From an uncultured Pelagibacteraceae bacterium (lineage in GTDB: Bacteria > Pseudomonadota > Alphaproteobacteria > Pelagibacterales > Pelagibacteraceae): a stretch of DNA of 34,930 nucleotides. The translations under genes were made by a program, and so were the position numbers. Below the pieces are notes generated by a model. That model was not told the DNA's origin. It made no database searches and worked only from the letters and a program-made list of their open reading frames with translations. The DNA is taken from assembly GCA_902592265.1 (NCBI GenBank), contig CACJDV010000011.1, positions 1 to 34,930 on the forward strand. Direction: 5' to 3'. This document shows positions 1 through 8,732 of the stretch, piece after piece. Numbering within the stretch: position 1 is the stretch's first letter; every line of letters begins with the position of its first letter.

Positions 1-1794
1 GCGGTTGGTTTATCCTGGCTTGGTACATTTCATTCAATTTGTGCAAAATTATTAAGAAAGCATGCTTCAGCGGTTAATCTTAATTCAAATTTTACAATTG
101 TTGATACTGATGATCAAATCAGATTAATTAAAAATATTTGTAAAGCAGAAAATATCGATACCAAACAACTATCTCCAAGGTATGTTATTGCCATAATTGA
201 TAAATGGAAAAATAAAGGATTATATCCCAGTGAAGTAAAGATTAATCCAAAAGATATTTATGAAAAAACAATTTTGCCAGTTTATAAAATTTATCAACAT
301 AAGTTGACAGAATTAAATGCGTGTGACTTTGGTGATTTAATTTTACATTCTGTTAAAATTTTAGAAAAAAATGAAGATATTAGAAAAATCTACTCTAAGA
401 ATTTTAAATATATACTTGTAGATGAATATCAGGACACAAATTACATACAAAGCCAATGGTTAAATTTGTTAGCTGAAAAAAATAAAAATATATGCTGTGT
501 CGGTGATGATGATCAGTCAATTTATAGTTGGAGAGGTGCTGAAATAAAAAATTTTTTAGAATTTGATAAAATTTATCAAAATACCAAAGTAATAAGACTG
601 GAGAAAAATTACAGATCCTCAAAAAATATTTTGTCCGTGGCTTCTTCCTTAATATCTAATAATCGAAATAGAGTAGGGAAGACTTTAAGATCAACAATGG
701 AGGAAGGTGATTTAATTAAGTTAAACTGTTTTAAAAATGGAAAAGATGAAGCAATCGGAGTTTCTGATGAGGTAGAAAAAATAAAAAAGAAATATTCGTT
801 GAATAATATTGCAATTTTAGTAAGGGCTATTTTTCAAACAAGAGAATTTGAAGAAAGATTTTTAAAGATAGGTATGCCCTACCGAATTTTAGGAGGGATT
901 AAATTTTATGAGAGAGCCGAAATTAAGGACTGTGTTGCTTATCTAAGATTAATTAATCAAGAGAAGGATGACTTAGCCTTTGAAAGAATAGTTAATAATC
1001 CAAAGAGATCAATTGGTGATAGCACGATTAAAATTATTCATGAATACTCAAAGAAAAATAAGATAAGTTTGGAGTACTCAGCAAGAAAGATGATAGAAAA
1101 AAACTTAATAAAACCCAAAGCAAAAATAAGTTTAAGTATATTTTTAGATTTAATTTCAAAATGGAGGAATGATTTAAAAATTAAAAAATATAATCATGTC
1201 AAATTACTGCAGATAATTTTGGACGAGTCTGGGTACTCATCTATGTTAAAAAACAAAAAAGATCTAGAAAATGAAAACCGTTTAGAAAATATAAAAGAAT
1301 TATTAAGTGCAATGAAAGAGTTTGATAATCTTGAAAGTTTTTTAGATCATGTATCTCTTGCAACCTCTATTGATCAAGACTGGGAAGGTGAAAAAATTAA
1401 TATGATGACAATGCATGCAGCTAAAGGTTTAGAGTTCGATGTGGTTTTTTTACCCGGATGGGAAGAAGGTTTATTTCCTCATCAAAAATCAATTGAAGAA
1501 AAAGGACATAGTGGATTAGAGGAGGAAAGAAGATTGGCTTATGTAGGAATTACTAGAGCTAAAAAAAATGCAATTATTTCTTTCTCAATGAATAGATTTT
1601 ATCAGGGAGATTGGATAGATAGTATGGCTTCAAGATTTATTGACGAACTTCCCGAAAATAATTTAGAAAAAAATTCATATTTTGACGAAAATAATGATTC
1701 ATTTGATGAATTTGAGTTCAATCAAGACATAGAATTAGATGATGACCCCAAAAGAAGTCCGGGTTGGATTAGATATCAAAAAAGAATTAAATGA
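1..1794 (+). CDS. uvrD: UvrD/PcrA-family ATP-dependent DNA helicase (5' end outside window)
   Basis: Superfamily 1 3'-5' DNA helicase of the UvrD/PcrA/Rep type, acting in nucleotide excision repair, mismatch repair and removal of proteins from DNA. The frame is open from base 1, so the start and the Walker A motif lie upstream. An internal TTG at 274 is not the real start, because helicase motif GTFHSICAKLL is read in frame at about nt 22-54. Further motifs follow in order: VDEYQDTN (Walker B, about nt 418), VGDDDQSIYSWRGA (about nt 499), LEKNYRSS (about nt 598), TMHAAKGLEFDVVFLPG (about nt 1408) and EEERRLAYVGITRAKK (about nt 1522). An acidic tail ends the protein. Its stop overlaps the pepP start (ATGA), implying translational coupling. 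The family is certain. The choice between UvrD and PcrA is naming only. Confidence 0.95.
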   Translation, partial: AVGLSWLGTFHSICAKLLRKHASAVNLNSNFTIVDTDDQIRLIKNICKAENIDTKQLSPRYVIAIIDKWKNKGLYPSEVKINPKDIYEKTILPVYKIYQHKLTELNACDFGDLILHSVKILEKNEDIRKIYSKNFKYILVDEYQDTNYIQSQWLNLLAEKNKNICCVGDDDQSIYSWRGAEIKNFLEFDKIYQNTKVIRLEKNYRSSKNILSVASSLISNNRNRVGKTLRSTMEEGDLIKLNCFKNGKDEAIGVSDEVEKIKKKYSLNNIAILVRAIFQTREFEERFLKIGMPYRILGGIKFYERAEIKDCVAYLRLINQEKDDLAFERIVNNPKRSIGDSTIKIIHEYSKKNKISLEYSARKMIEKNLIKPKAKISLSIFLDLISKWRNDLKIKKYNHVKLLQIILDESGYSSMLKNKKDLENENRLENIKELLSAMKEFDNLESFLDHVSLATSIDQDWEGEKINMMTMHAAKGLEFDVVFLPGWEEGLFPHQKSIEEKGHSGLEEERRLAYVGITRAKKNAIISFSMNRFYQGDWIDSMASRFIDELPENNLEKNSYFDENNDSFDEFEFNQDIELDDDPKRSPGWIRYQKRIK

Positions 1795-3488
1795 CTAAAA
1801 ACATAATAGATAAATTAAAAGATCAATTTCTTAGATACAATATTGATGGATATGTTGTACCAAAAAATGATGAATTTTTCTCAGAATATTCAAATAAAGA
1901 TAGACTTAAAATTATATCTAATTTTACTGGATCAGCTGGATATGCTGTAATTCTAAAAAAAAAAAATTTTTTATTTGTTGATGGAAGATATTCAATTCAA
2001 GCAAAAATTGAAAGTGGTAAGAATTTTAAAATTTTTGATTACAAAAAAATAGTAGATACAGATGTATTTAAAAATTTAAATCTAGGAATTGACCCAGCAT
2101 TATTTACTTCAAATCAGATTAAAAGATTTTTTTTAAAAAATAACAAAGTGACTTCAATCAATAAAAATTTAATTGATAAAATTTTTAAATTCAAAAATAA
2201 AAATAAAGTTCCTTTTTATACTCTGAATAAAGAAACTACTGGTGAAAGTCATTTACAGAAAATTTCTAAAGTTTGTTCATACTTAAAAAAAAATAAATCT
2301 GATTATATATTTATCACAGCTCCAGAAAATATTGCATGGCTATTAAATATAAGAGGATATGATAACCCAACTAGTCCAATACCGAATTGTTATCTTGTTA
2401 TGAGTAAAGAAAAAAATATTTATTTAATTGTTGATAAATATAAATCAAAAAATCTTACTAAAGAAAAAAGATTTAAAAAAATTCAAATAATTGATCCAAA
2501 AAATATTTTTTCTTTATTTCAAAGTTTAGATAAAGGAAGCATTTTAATTGATGAGAAAACCTGCTCTTTACATTTTGAAGAAGTATTAAAAAAAAAATTT
2601 AGATTAATAAAAAAAGAAGATCCGATCTATTTCTTTAAGTCAATCAAAAATAAGACTGAAATTAAAAATACAATAGATGCTCACATCATTGATGGGGTCG
2701 CATTAACAAAATTCATTTATTGGATAAAAAATAAAAAAAAATTAGACATCACAGAGGTTGATGCCCAAAATAAATTAGAAAAATTTAGAAAAATGAATTC
2801 AAAATATTTATTTCCAAGTTTTAAAACAATAGCTGGAAGTGGAAAAAATGGAGCAATTGTTCATTATAGAGCAACGAAATATAATACCAAACTTTTAAAA
2901 AGAAATGAAATTTTATTATGTGACTCTGGTGGACAATATAAATTTGGAACAACAGATGTTACAAGAACAATTTGTTTTTCCAATCAAAAAAAATACATAA
3001 AAGATATTTACACAAATGTTTTGAAAGGACACATTGCAGTTGCTAATATAGATTTAAATAAAAAGAAAACTGGAAAACTAATTGATATTGAAGCAAGAAA
3101 ATTTCTTAAAAGAAATAATATGGATTACTCTCATGGAACCGGACATGGTGTAGGTTATTTTCTAAATGTTCATGAAGGTCCACAAGCTATTTCAAAAAAC
3201 AATACAATTAAAATTGAAAATGGAATGATTTTGAGTAATGAACCTGGATATTATAAAAGAGGTAAATTTGGAATACGTATTGAGAATTTAATTTATGCAA
3301 AAAAAATAAAAGGTCGATTATTTTTCCAAAATTTAACTTTGGCACCAATAGAAATAGATTTAATTAATTATAAACTTTTAAATGAAAAGGAGAGAAGTTA
3401 TCTTTTTAAATATCATTTAGAGGTATATTCAAAATTATCGCCATTTCTCAACAAGAATGAAAAAAAATGGTTGGCTAGATTTATTTAA
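1791..3488 (+). CDS. pepP: Xaa-Pro aminopeptidase (M24B metallopeptidase)
   Basis: Cytoplasmic metallopeptidase that removes an N-terminal residue preceding proline; 565 aa, the long form of the family. The N-terminal third is a creatinase-N-like domain (DGYVVPKNDEFFSEY, FTGSAGYAVI, FVDGRYSIQA). The C-terminal pita-bread domain carries the expected dinuclear metal ligands: Asp in CDSGGQ (about residue 378), Asp in GTTDVTRT (about 389), His in GTGHGVG (about 450), Glu in SNEPGYY (about 483) and Glu in RIEN (about 497). The start ATG overlaps the helicase stop by 4 nt. The 3' end overlaps convergent ligA by 8 nt, leaving no room for a conventional terminator. Nt 1955-1972 is a run of 12 A followed by 6 T inside the coding frame. 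Confidence 0.93.
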   Translation: MTKNIIDKLKDQFLRYNIDGYVVPKNDEFFSEYSNKDRLKIISNFTGSAGYAVILKKKNFLFVDGRYSIQAKIESGKNFKIFDYKKIVDTDVFKNLNLGIDPALFTSNQIKRFFLKNNKVTSINKNLIDKIFKFKNKNKVPFYTLNKETTGESHLQKISKVCSYLKKNKSDYIFITAPENIAWLLNIRGYDNPTSPIPNCYLVMSKEKNIYLIVDKYKSKNLTKEKRFKKIQIIDPKNIFSLFQSLDKGSILIDEKTCSLHFEEVLKKKFRLIKKEDPIYFFKSIKNKTEIKNTIDAHIIDGVALTKFIYWIKNKKKLDITEVDAQNKLEKFRKMNSKYLFPSFKTIAGSGKNGAIVHYRATKYNTKLLKRNEILLCDSGGQYKFGTTDVTRTICFSNQKKYIKDIYTNVLKGHIAVANIDLNKKKTGKLIDIEARKFLKRNNMDYSHGTGHGVGYFLNVHEGPQAISKNNTIKIENGMILSNEPGYYKRGKFGIRIENLIYAKKIKGRLFFQNLTLAPIEIDLINYKLLNEKERSYLFKYHLEVYSKLSPFLNKNEKKWLARFI

Positions 3489-5502
3489 GCATTTTAAGCC
3501 AAGAAGACTGGTCTAAAATTTTTATTTTTAAACCTCTTGCAACATCAATTTTTCTGTTTGTTGGTTTTTCTCCGACTATTAGATAATCAAGTTTTTTTGT
3601 TACATTGCTAACTATTGACCCCGAATTTTGTTCTATTAGAGATTTTGCTTCAGAACGGCTCATGTTTGAAAGTTTACCAGTGAACATAAAAGTTTTATTA
3701 TTTAATATGCCATCGGTTTTTTTATTTTCAGCATTTTTTATTGTGAGTATTTTTTCTAAGTTCTGTAAAACTTGTAAATTTGTACTATTTTTAAAAAAAT
3801 TTTTTATTGAACTAATTTGAGTCTCACCAATCCCATCAATATTGATTAAATTATCAAAATTATTTTTTTTGGATAAAGAAATAAAATTTCCTAATGATTT
3901 TAAATTTTTTGCTATAATTTTTGCATTTTCTAAACCTATATGTCTAATTCCTAATGCGTAAATAAATTTTTCAAATGAAATTATTTTTTTTTGGTTAATT
4001 GAATATTTTAAATTTGAAACTGATTGCTTTCCCCATCCTTCTAAACTTTCTATTTTTACGTAATCAAGATTAAAGATATCTTGTGGAAATTTGATTAAAT
4101 TTAAATTCCAAAAATTTTCAACAATTTTTTTTCCAAAACCATCAATATTGAAAGCTTCTTTAGAAACAAAATGTTTTATCTTTTCTATTGCCATTTTTTC
4201 ACATTCATACCCTTCACTTGAACATCTTCTTACAGCGTCTTCTTTTTTTGTGGTAAAATTAAAATCTTTAACAGTTTTTGACCCACAAGATGGACAATTT
4301 TTTGGAAAATTAAATTTTTTTGAATTTTTATTTCTCAATTTTAAATCAACTGAAATTACATGAGGTATAACATCTCCCGCTCTTTCAATTAAAACCGTAT
4401 CTCCAATTCTTATATCCTTTCTATTTATTTCTTCTTCATTATGCAAAGTTGCATTTGAAACAACAACACCTCCGATTTTTACTGGTTTTATTTTTGCTAC
4501 AGGTGTTAAGGCGCCAGTCCTACCAATTTGAATTTCAATATTTTCAATTTTTGAGACACTACTATTGGCAGAGAACTTATGTGCAATAGCCCACCTTGGA
4601 GCATTTGCAACATTTCCTAATCTTTTTTGTAATCCAAAATCATTAACTTTGTAGACGATTCCATCGATATCAAAATCTATTTGATCTCTTTTTTTTTCAA
4701 CTTCATTATAATTTTTCATTAAATCTTTTATTGTTCCAATTTTTTTGTTTAAAGGATTTATTTTAAAACCCCATTCTTTTAATTTTTTTAAGTAATCTTC
4801 TTGAGTAGAAACTTCTAAACCTTTTTCATAACCAAAAGTATAGGCTATAAATCTTAATGGAATCTTTTGTGTTTCTTTAGAATCTTTTTGTCTCAACGAG
4901 CCGGAAGCTGCATTTCTAGGATTTGCAAATTTATTTCTTAAATTTTTAAAATCGCTGTTTTGAATAAATACCTCACCTCTTATATCTATTTCTTTAGGAA
5001 AACTTTTTAATTTAATTTCGTGTGGTATATCTTTAATTGTTTTTAAATTTTCTGTAATATCTTCTCCTTCTTTTCCATCACCTCTTGATAAACCAGTTAT
5101 AAATTTTCCATCTTTAAACAACAAAGATGCCGATATTCCATCAATCTTAGGCTCAGCGCTGTACTCAATATTTAATCCTGTTTCATTATTGAGAAAATTC
5201 AAAATTTTTTTTTCAAAATTTATAAGATCTTCCTCACTAAATGCATTACTCAGGGACAACATTGCTGTTTTATGTTTTATTTTTTTAAAAATTTTAGAAG
5301 GTTTGAAACCTACGGAATTAGAGGGAGAATCTTTGTGATTTAAAAATTTATATTGTTTCTCTAAATCAATTATCTCCAATTTTAATTTATCAAACTCACT
5401 ATCATCAACTAAAGGTTGATTTAAATTATAGTAATGTTTGTTGTATTTTTGAAATAATTTAATTTTATTTAGATATTTTCGATTAATTCTCTCATCAATC
5501 AT
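3481..5502 (-). CDS. ligA: NAD+-dependent DNA ligase LigA
   Basis: Seals nicks in duplex DNA during replication and repair, using NAD+ as adenylate donor; 673 aa, normal for bacterial LigA. An Ia-like N-terminal region leads into the adenylation domain, with the active-site lysine in EPKIDG (K119). It is followed by the OB fold, a four-cysteine zinc finger (CPSC, then the RC...YEC pair), helix-hairpin-helix repeats (for example NIDGIGETQISSI) and a C-terminal BRCT domain (about residues 600-673). It is the last gene of the dcw-lpxC-bamD transcription unit, starting 3 nt after the bamD stop. In many alphaproteobacteria recN lies between bamD and ligA; here there is none. The 3' end overlaps convergent pepP by 8 nt. 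Confidence 0.97.
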   Translation of the reverse strand: MIDERINRKYLNKIKLFQKYNKHYYNLNQPLVDDSEFDKLKLEIIDLEKQYKFLNHKDSPSNSVGFKPSKIFKKIKHKTAMLSLSNAFSEEDLINFEKKILNFLNNETGLNIEYSAEPKIDGISASLLFKDGKFITGLSRGDGKEGEDITENLKTIKDIPHEIKLKSFPKEIDIRGEVFIQNSDFKNLRNKFANPRNAASGSLRQKDSKETQKIPLRFIAYTFGYEKGLEVSTQEDYLKKLKEWGFKINPLNKKIGTIKDLMKNYNEVEKKRDQIDFDIDGIVYKVNDFGLQKRLGNVANAPRWAIAHKFSANSSVSKIENIEIQIGRTGALTPVAKIKPVKIGGVVVSNATLHNEEEINRKDIRIGDTVLIERAGDVIPHVISVDLKLRNKNSKKFNFPKNCPSCGSKTVKDFNFTTKKEDAVRRCSSEGYECEKMAIEKIKHFVSKEAFNIDGFGKKIVENFWNLNLIKFPQDIFNLDYVKIESLEGWGKQSVSNLKYSINQKKIISFEKFIYALGIRHIGLENAKIIAKNLKSLGNFISLSKKNNFDNLINIDGIGETQISSIKNFFKNSTNLQVLQNLEKILTIKNAENKKTDGILNNKTFMFTGKLSNMSRSEAKSLIEQNSGSIVSNVTKKLDYLIVGEKPTNRKIDVARGLKIKILDQSSWLKMLK

Positions 5503-5505
5503 TTT

Positions 5506-6339
5506 TTAAAAAAGGCTTTTTATTGTACTTAAGATTTTACTATTTTCTTTCTTTTTGTCTCGAACGGAAACTTTGTATTCTTTATTAAAAATTCTATATG
5601 TTTCTTTATACCATTCACCTGAATTATAATTGTAACCCAGTAATGCAGCATATTTAAGTGACTCTTCCTCCATGCCTAGTATGTAATAAATTTCTACTAA
5701 TCTATGAATTGCCTCCTCTACATGATCTGTTGTGTCATAATTATTTAATACATTTTTAAATCTATTTAGAGCAGGTATCCATTTTTTTTTACTAAAGTAA
5801 TGTCTACCAATATATACTTCTTTAGCAGCTAATATATTATTAATTAAGTCAATTTTGTATCTCGCATCATAAGCATAATCAGTGTCAGGATAATTTTCAA
5901 CAATATAAATAAGTTCTTTTTTAGATAGAATTAAGGGAGCTAAGTCTTTTTTTTCACCTTCAATAGTCTCATAATAACACATCGCTAAAAGATAATGTGC
6001 ATATGCCAAATTTTTATCTTTAGGATAAGTTTTAAAATATCTTTTAAGATTCTCGATTGCTAAAGAATAATAACCTTGAAGATAGTACGAATATGATGCC
6101 ATTAAAACCGACTTTGGTGCCCATTTAGATTGTGGCAATAATATTTCAACTTCTAAAAATTTTTTACTTGCAGCAAAATAATCACCAGTTTCTATAAAGT
6201 CCATACCTTCTTTATATGCAGAAATAATTTCTTCGCTTTGACTGGTTTCCTTAATTAGTTTAATTTTTTCTGCTTCTTTTCCACATGAATTAAAAAATAA
6301 AAAAGTAAATAAAATTAAAATAATTTTAATCTTAGACAT
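5506..6339 (-). CDS. bamD: Outer-membrane assembly lipoprotein BamD
   Basis: Essential lipoprotein of the BAM complex that inserts beta-barrel proteins into the outer membrane. The 277-aa product starts with a lipoprotein signal peptide: a short basic start, a hydrophobic stretch, then FFNSC with the lipidated Cys at residue 19. The rest is TPR-like helical repeats typical of BamD/YfiO (AYKEGMDFIETGDYFAASKK; SVLMASYSYYLQGYYSLAIE; AHYLLAMCYYE; FPDTDYAYDAR-like segments). It lies 43 bp after lpxC and 3 bp before ligA, its usual neighbourhood in alphaproteobacteria. Family assignment rests on lipobox, TPR pattern and context together. Confidence 0.92.
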   Translation of the reverse strand: MSKIKIILILFTFLFFNSCGKEAEKIKLIKETSQSEEIISAYKEGMDFIETGDYFAASKKFLEVEILLPQSKWAPKSVLMASYSYYLQGYYSLAIENLKRYFKTYPKDKNLAYAHYLLAMCYYETIEGEKKDLAPLILSKKELIYIVENYPDTDYAYDARYKIDLINNILAAKEVYIGRHYFSKKKWIPALNRFKNVLNNYDTTDHVEEAIHRLVEIYYILGMEEESLKYAALLGYNYNSGEWYKETYRIFNKEYKVSVRDKKKENSKILSTIKSLF

Positions 6340-6382
6340 ATCTTAAATATATACTAAAAAAACTGCAAAGATGAATATTTTA

Positions 6383-7303
6383 TTAAGCTATTGATCTTAA
6401 CAAGCTTCTATTTATCAGTGTATGTGGAAGTGTTCTCTCTTGTATTTCAATAATTGAAAAATTATCTTTATTTTCAAATACTTTTCTTAGCAAATTATTT
6501 GTCATAGAATGCCCTCCCTGAGAACAGTTTATACTTGCTATCATTCTATATCCGCTGGTAAAAAGATCACCGATACAATCTAAAATTTTATGATTTACAA
6601 ATTCTTTTGTATTTCTCAGACCATCTGGATTTAAAATATTTTCGCCTCTAACAACTATTGCATTCTCTAAACTACCACCTTTTGCTAAACCATTTTTCTT
6701 TATTGCTTCGATATCTTCATACAAACAAAAGGTTCTTGAATTGAAAATTTCTTCGAGATTATCCTCATAAACGTTAACCTTATTTCTTTGGTTACCAATA
6801 ACTTGATTCTGATACTTAAGCTGAAAATCTATGTCTAGACTTAACTTTGAAGGTTCAATTGAAATAAACCTATCATTGCTTTTAAATTCAATTTTTCTAT
6901 TTATTTTTATAATCTTAATTGGCTTATTACTTGAATCCAAACCTACTGATAAAATTTCATTTATAAACAACTTGGCTGATCCATCTAAAATTGGAACTTC
7001 TTCATTATCAATTTCTACTAAAGCATTATCAATTCCAAGTCCAAATAACGCACCCATTAAATGTTCAATAGTTGAAACCTTTACGCCGTAGCTATTGCTT
7101 ATAGTCGTGCAAAGAGCTGTGTTACTCACGTTCATAAAGTTTGGATAGATGAGATTATTTTCTTTTAAATCGATTCTTTTGAAAACAATTCCAGTATCTG
7201 GCTCAGAAGGTTTAATACAAATTTTAACTATCTTGCCACTGTGAAGTCCTACCCCACTGAAGGAAACTTTTTTTTTAATTGTTTTTTGGTTTAATAAAGA
7301 CAC
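6383..7303 (-). CDS. lpxC: UDP-3-O-acyl-N-acetylglucosamine deacetylase LpxC
   Basis: Zn-dependent deacetylase that performs the committed step of lipid A synthesis, so this organism makes lipid A. The 306-aa length is normal. Zinc ligands and catalytic residues fall at the family positions: H81 in STIEHLMG, H238 and D242 in NHKILD, and the general-acid H265 in GGHSMTNN. The start codon is GTG. It lies 63 bp downstream of the FtsA-like gene, one of the widest gaps in the cluster, so a local promoter is possible, although I see no convincing -35/-10 pair. In most alphaproteobacteria ftsZ lies immediately upstream of lpxC; here it does not. Confidence 0.96.
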   Translation of the reverse strand: MSLLNQKTIKKKVSFSGVGLHSGKIVKICIKPSEPDTGIVFKRIDLKENNLIYPNFMNVSNTALCTTISNSYGVKVSTIEHLMGALFGLGIDNALVEIDNEEVPILDGSAKLFINEILSVGLDSSNKPIKIIKINRKIEFKSNDRFISIEPSKLSLDIDFQLKYQNQVIGNQRNKVNVYEDNLEEIFNSRTFCLYEDIEAIKKNGLAKGGSLENAIVVRGENILNPDGLRNTKEFVNHKILDCIGDLFTSGYRMIASINCSQGGHSMTNNLLRKVFENKDNFSIIEIQERTLPHTLINRSLLRSIA

Positions 7304-7366
7304 GTTGTAGTATTAATCCTGAGTCACACAAAATTAAAAACAACAAATATTACGAGAAAATACAGA

Positions 7367-8068
7367 TTAATCGAAAAAATTGAAAAATTTCTCAAAAAAA
7401 CCAGGATTTTTTGGTTTTTTTTTCATTAAGGTCACTTCATTTTCGTTAAAACCAGTCAGAATTTTTTGTGCAACTAATTCTAAATTATTGCTGTTAATGC
7501 TCAAAAAACTATCAAGGTACCTATAACTAATTGTTCTATAAACAGATATCTGAAATTTATTTAAAGCTTTTTCTAAATTATCCAAAATATTATTAGGTAC
7601 ACAGATAAAACTTAGGTCTAAAGATAAATTCTCACAGTTATCTTTATCTGGTAAAAGTTTATAGTATTCATTATCAATATAAAATTGATCAATTTTCATA
7701 TGAATAACCTCTGCTTTTTTTAAAGTTTCTTCACAATAATTCTTTGCTTCTATTAATAAATTATTAATGATTTTTGTATTTATAGGAGTCTCATTAATCT
7801 TATTTTTAATTGAAAGATTAACTGAAAAAATCTCCTCATTTTCAATTATTAAATAGATAACTTTTATGAATTCACCCAATTCTTTTTCAATTTTAAAAAT
7901 GTTTTCATTTAAAAATTCACTAAATAAATCAAAATCAAAATTTTTATTTTGATTTTTTAAGATAGTTTCTTTTTTGTAATTAATTTTATTTGCTTCACCA
8001 AGTGAGATAATTATTAATTTATTTGAACTAATAAAGATAAATATTTTATTAATTGAACTATTTCTCAT
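7367..8068 (-). CDS. FtsA-like division protein, truncated: front half with SHS2 domain plus amphipathic tail
   Basis: The gene sits exactly where ftsA is expected, after ftsQ (11-bp overlap), but encodes only 233 aa against roughly 400-440 for FtsA. Residues 65-88 (GEFIKVIYLIIENEEI...) resemble the FtsA segment with the VYVGISG-type strand. Residues 97-190 follow the FtsA 1C/SHS2 domain: an INNLLIEAK-like helix, the HMKIDQFYIDNEY strand pair in place of HVLPQEY.ID, LSLDLSFICVPNNIL, then a NLEKALNKFQISVYRT helix and strand. The DIGT phosphate-1 motif is absent at the N terminus, and nothing corresponds to domains 2A and 2B. The C terminus, a basic KKKPK followed by GFFEKFFNFFD, looks like the FtsA membrane-targeting helix. 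Role inferred: membrane-attached division adaptor that probably does not bind ATP. The homology is read by eye and moderately sure. Confidence 0.62.
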   Translation of the reverse strand: MRNSSINKIFIFISSNKLIIISLGEANKINYKKETILKNQNKNFDFDLFSEFLNENIFKIEKELGEFIKVIYLIIENEEIFSVNLSIKNKINETPINTKIINNLLIEAKNYCEETLKKAEVIHMKIDQFYIDNEYYKLLPDKDNCENLSLDLSFICVPNNILDNLEKALNKFQISVYRTISYRYLDSFLSINSNNLELVAQKILTGFNENEVTLMKKKPKNPGFFEKFFNFFD

Positions 8069-8732
8069 TTAATATGATTTGATTTTTTTGGCGAAAGTCT
8101 ACAATTGTTTTTTCATTAATTTTTTTTTCATTAGACATTCGAACGTATAAATTTAATATTTTTTCGATGTCTTTTTTTGGAAGTTTTATTAAATTTCCAT
8201 TACGAGTTTCAATATCCCACCTGTTTGACTTATATAAATATAAGTTTGAAATTTCACTAAACTCAAAAAGCGAGCTATCAATTTTCCTTTTTAACTTGAG
8301 AAACTCTGAAATATCCAAATCACCAAAAATAAAAGGTAGTTCTAATACAAAATCTTTATTTTCAATTAGTTTTCCATTTGATCCAATCAAATAATCAAAA
8401 CCATTTCTTTTTGTTTGTGCAAGTATTTCTGTTTTCTCTATAAAGATTTTTAATGTTGATGGATAATTTTTAAATATTTCAAATTGTTCAATAATATTAA
8501 TTGAACTAATTTTTTTTTTTAAATATTGCTTATCTAAATGAAATATGCTTTTAAAATTAGAATCATAAATAATACTTTCAATTCTCTTTCTTTCATCAAG
8601 ATTTAAACCACTAATCTCTATCTGATTAATTTTTGGAAAACTTACATTTATTAATGAAATATTATTTATTGATACAAGAAAACAAAACAATAATAAGTAA
8701 ATTATAATTTTTTTACTTATTAATAGATGCAT
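8058..8732 (-). CDS. ftsQ: Divisome protein FtsQ
   Basis: Bitopic inner-membrane protein that, with FtsL and FtsB, links early and late divisome steps. The 224-aa product has a short cytoplasmic N terminus, one transmembrane segment (about residues 7-28) and a POTRA-like region (INQIEISGLNLDERKRIESII...LKKKISSINIIEQFEIFKNYPSTLKIFIEKTEILA), then a beta domain (FDYLIGSNGKLIENKD). It is somewhat shorter than many FtsQ proteins. The start overlaps the end of ddl by 20 bp, and its stop overlaps the FtsA-like gene by 11 bp, both suggesting coupled translation. Sequence conservation in FtsQ is low, so position between ddl and the FtsA-like gene carries much of the call. A run of 11 T at nt 8510-8520 lies inside the gene. 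Confidence 0.87.
   Translation of the reverse strand: MHLLISKKIIIYLLLFCFLVSINNISLINVSFPKINQIEISGLNLDERKRIESIIYDSNFKSIFHLDKQYLKKKISSINIIEQFEIFKNYPSTLKIFIEKTEILAQTKRNGFDYLIGSNGKLIENKDFVLELPFIFGDLDISEFLKLKRKIDSSLFEFSEISNLYLYKSNRWDIETRNGNLIKLPKKDIEKILNLYVRMSNEKKINEKTIVDFRQKNQIILNEK

Noticed and set aside
274..276. TTG at 274 as the helicase start
   Set aside because: The frame is open from base 1 and encodes a conserved helicase motif before 274, so the gene continues beyond the left edge.
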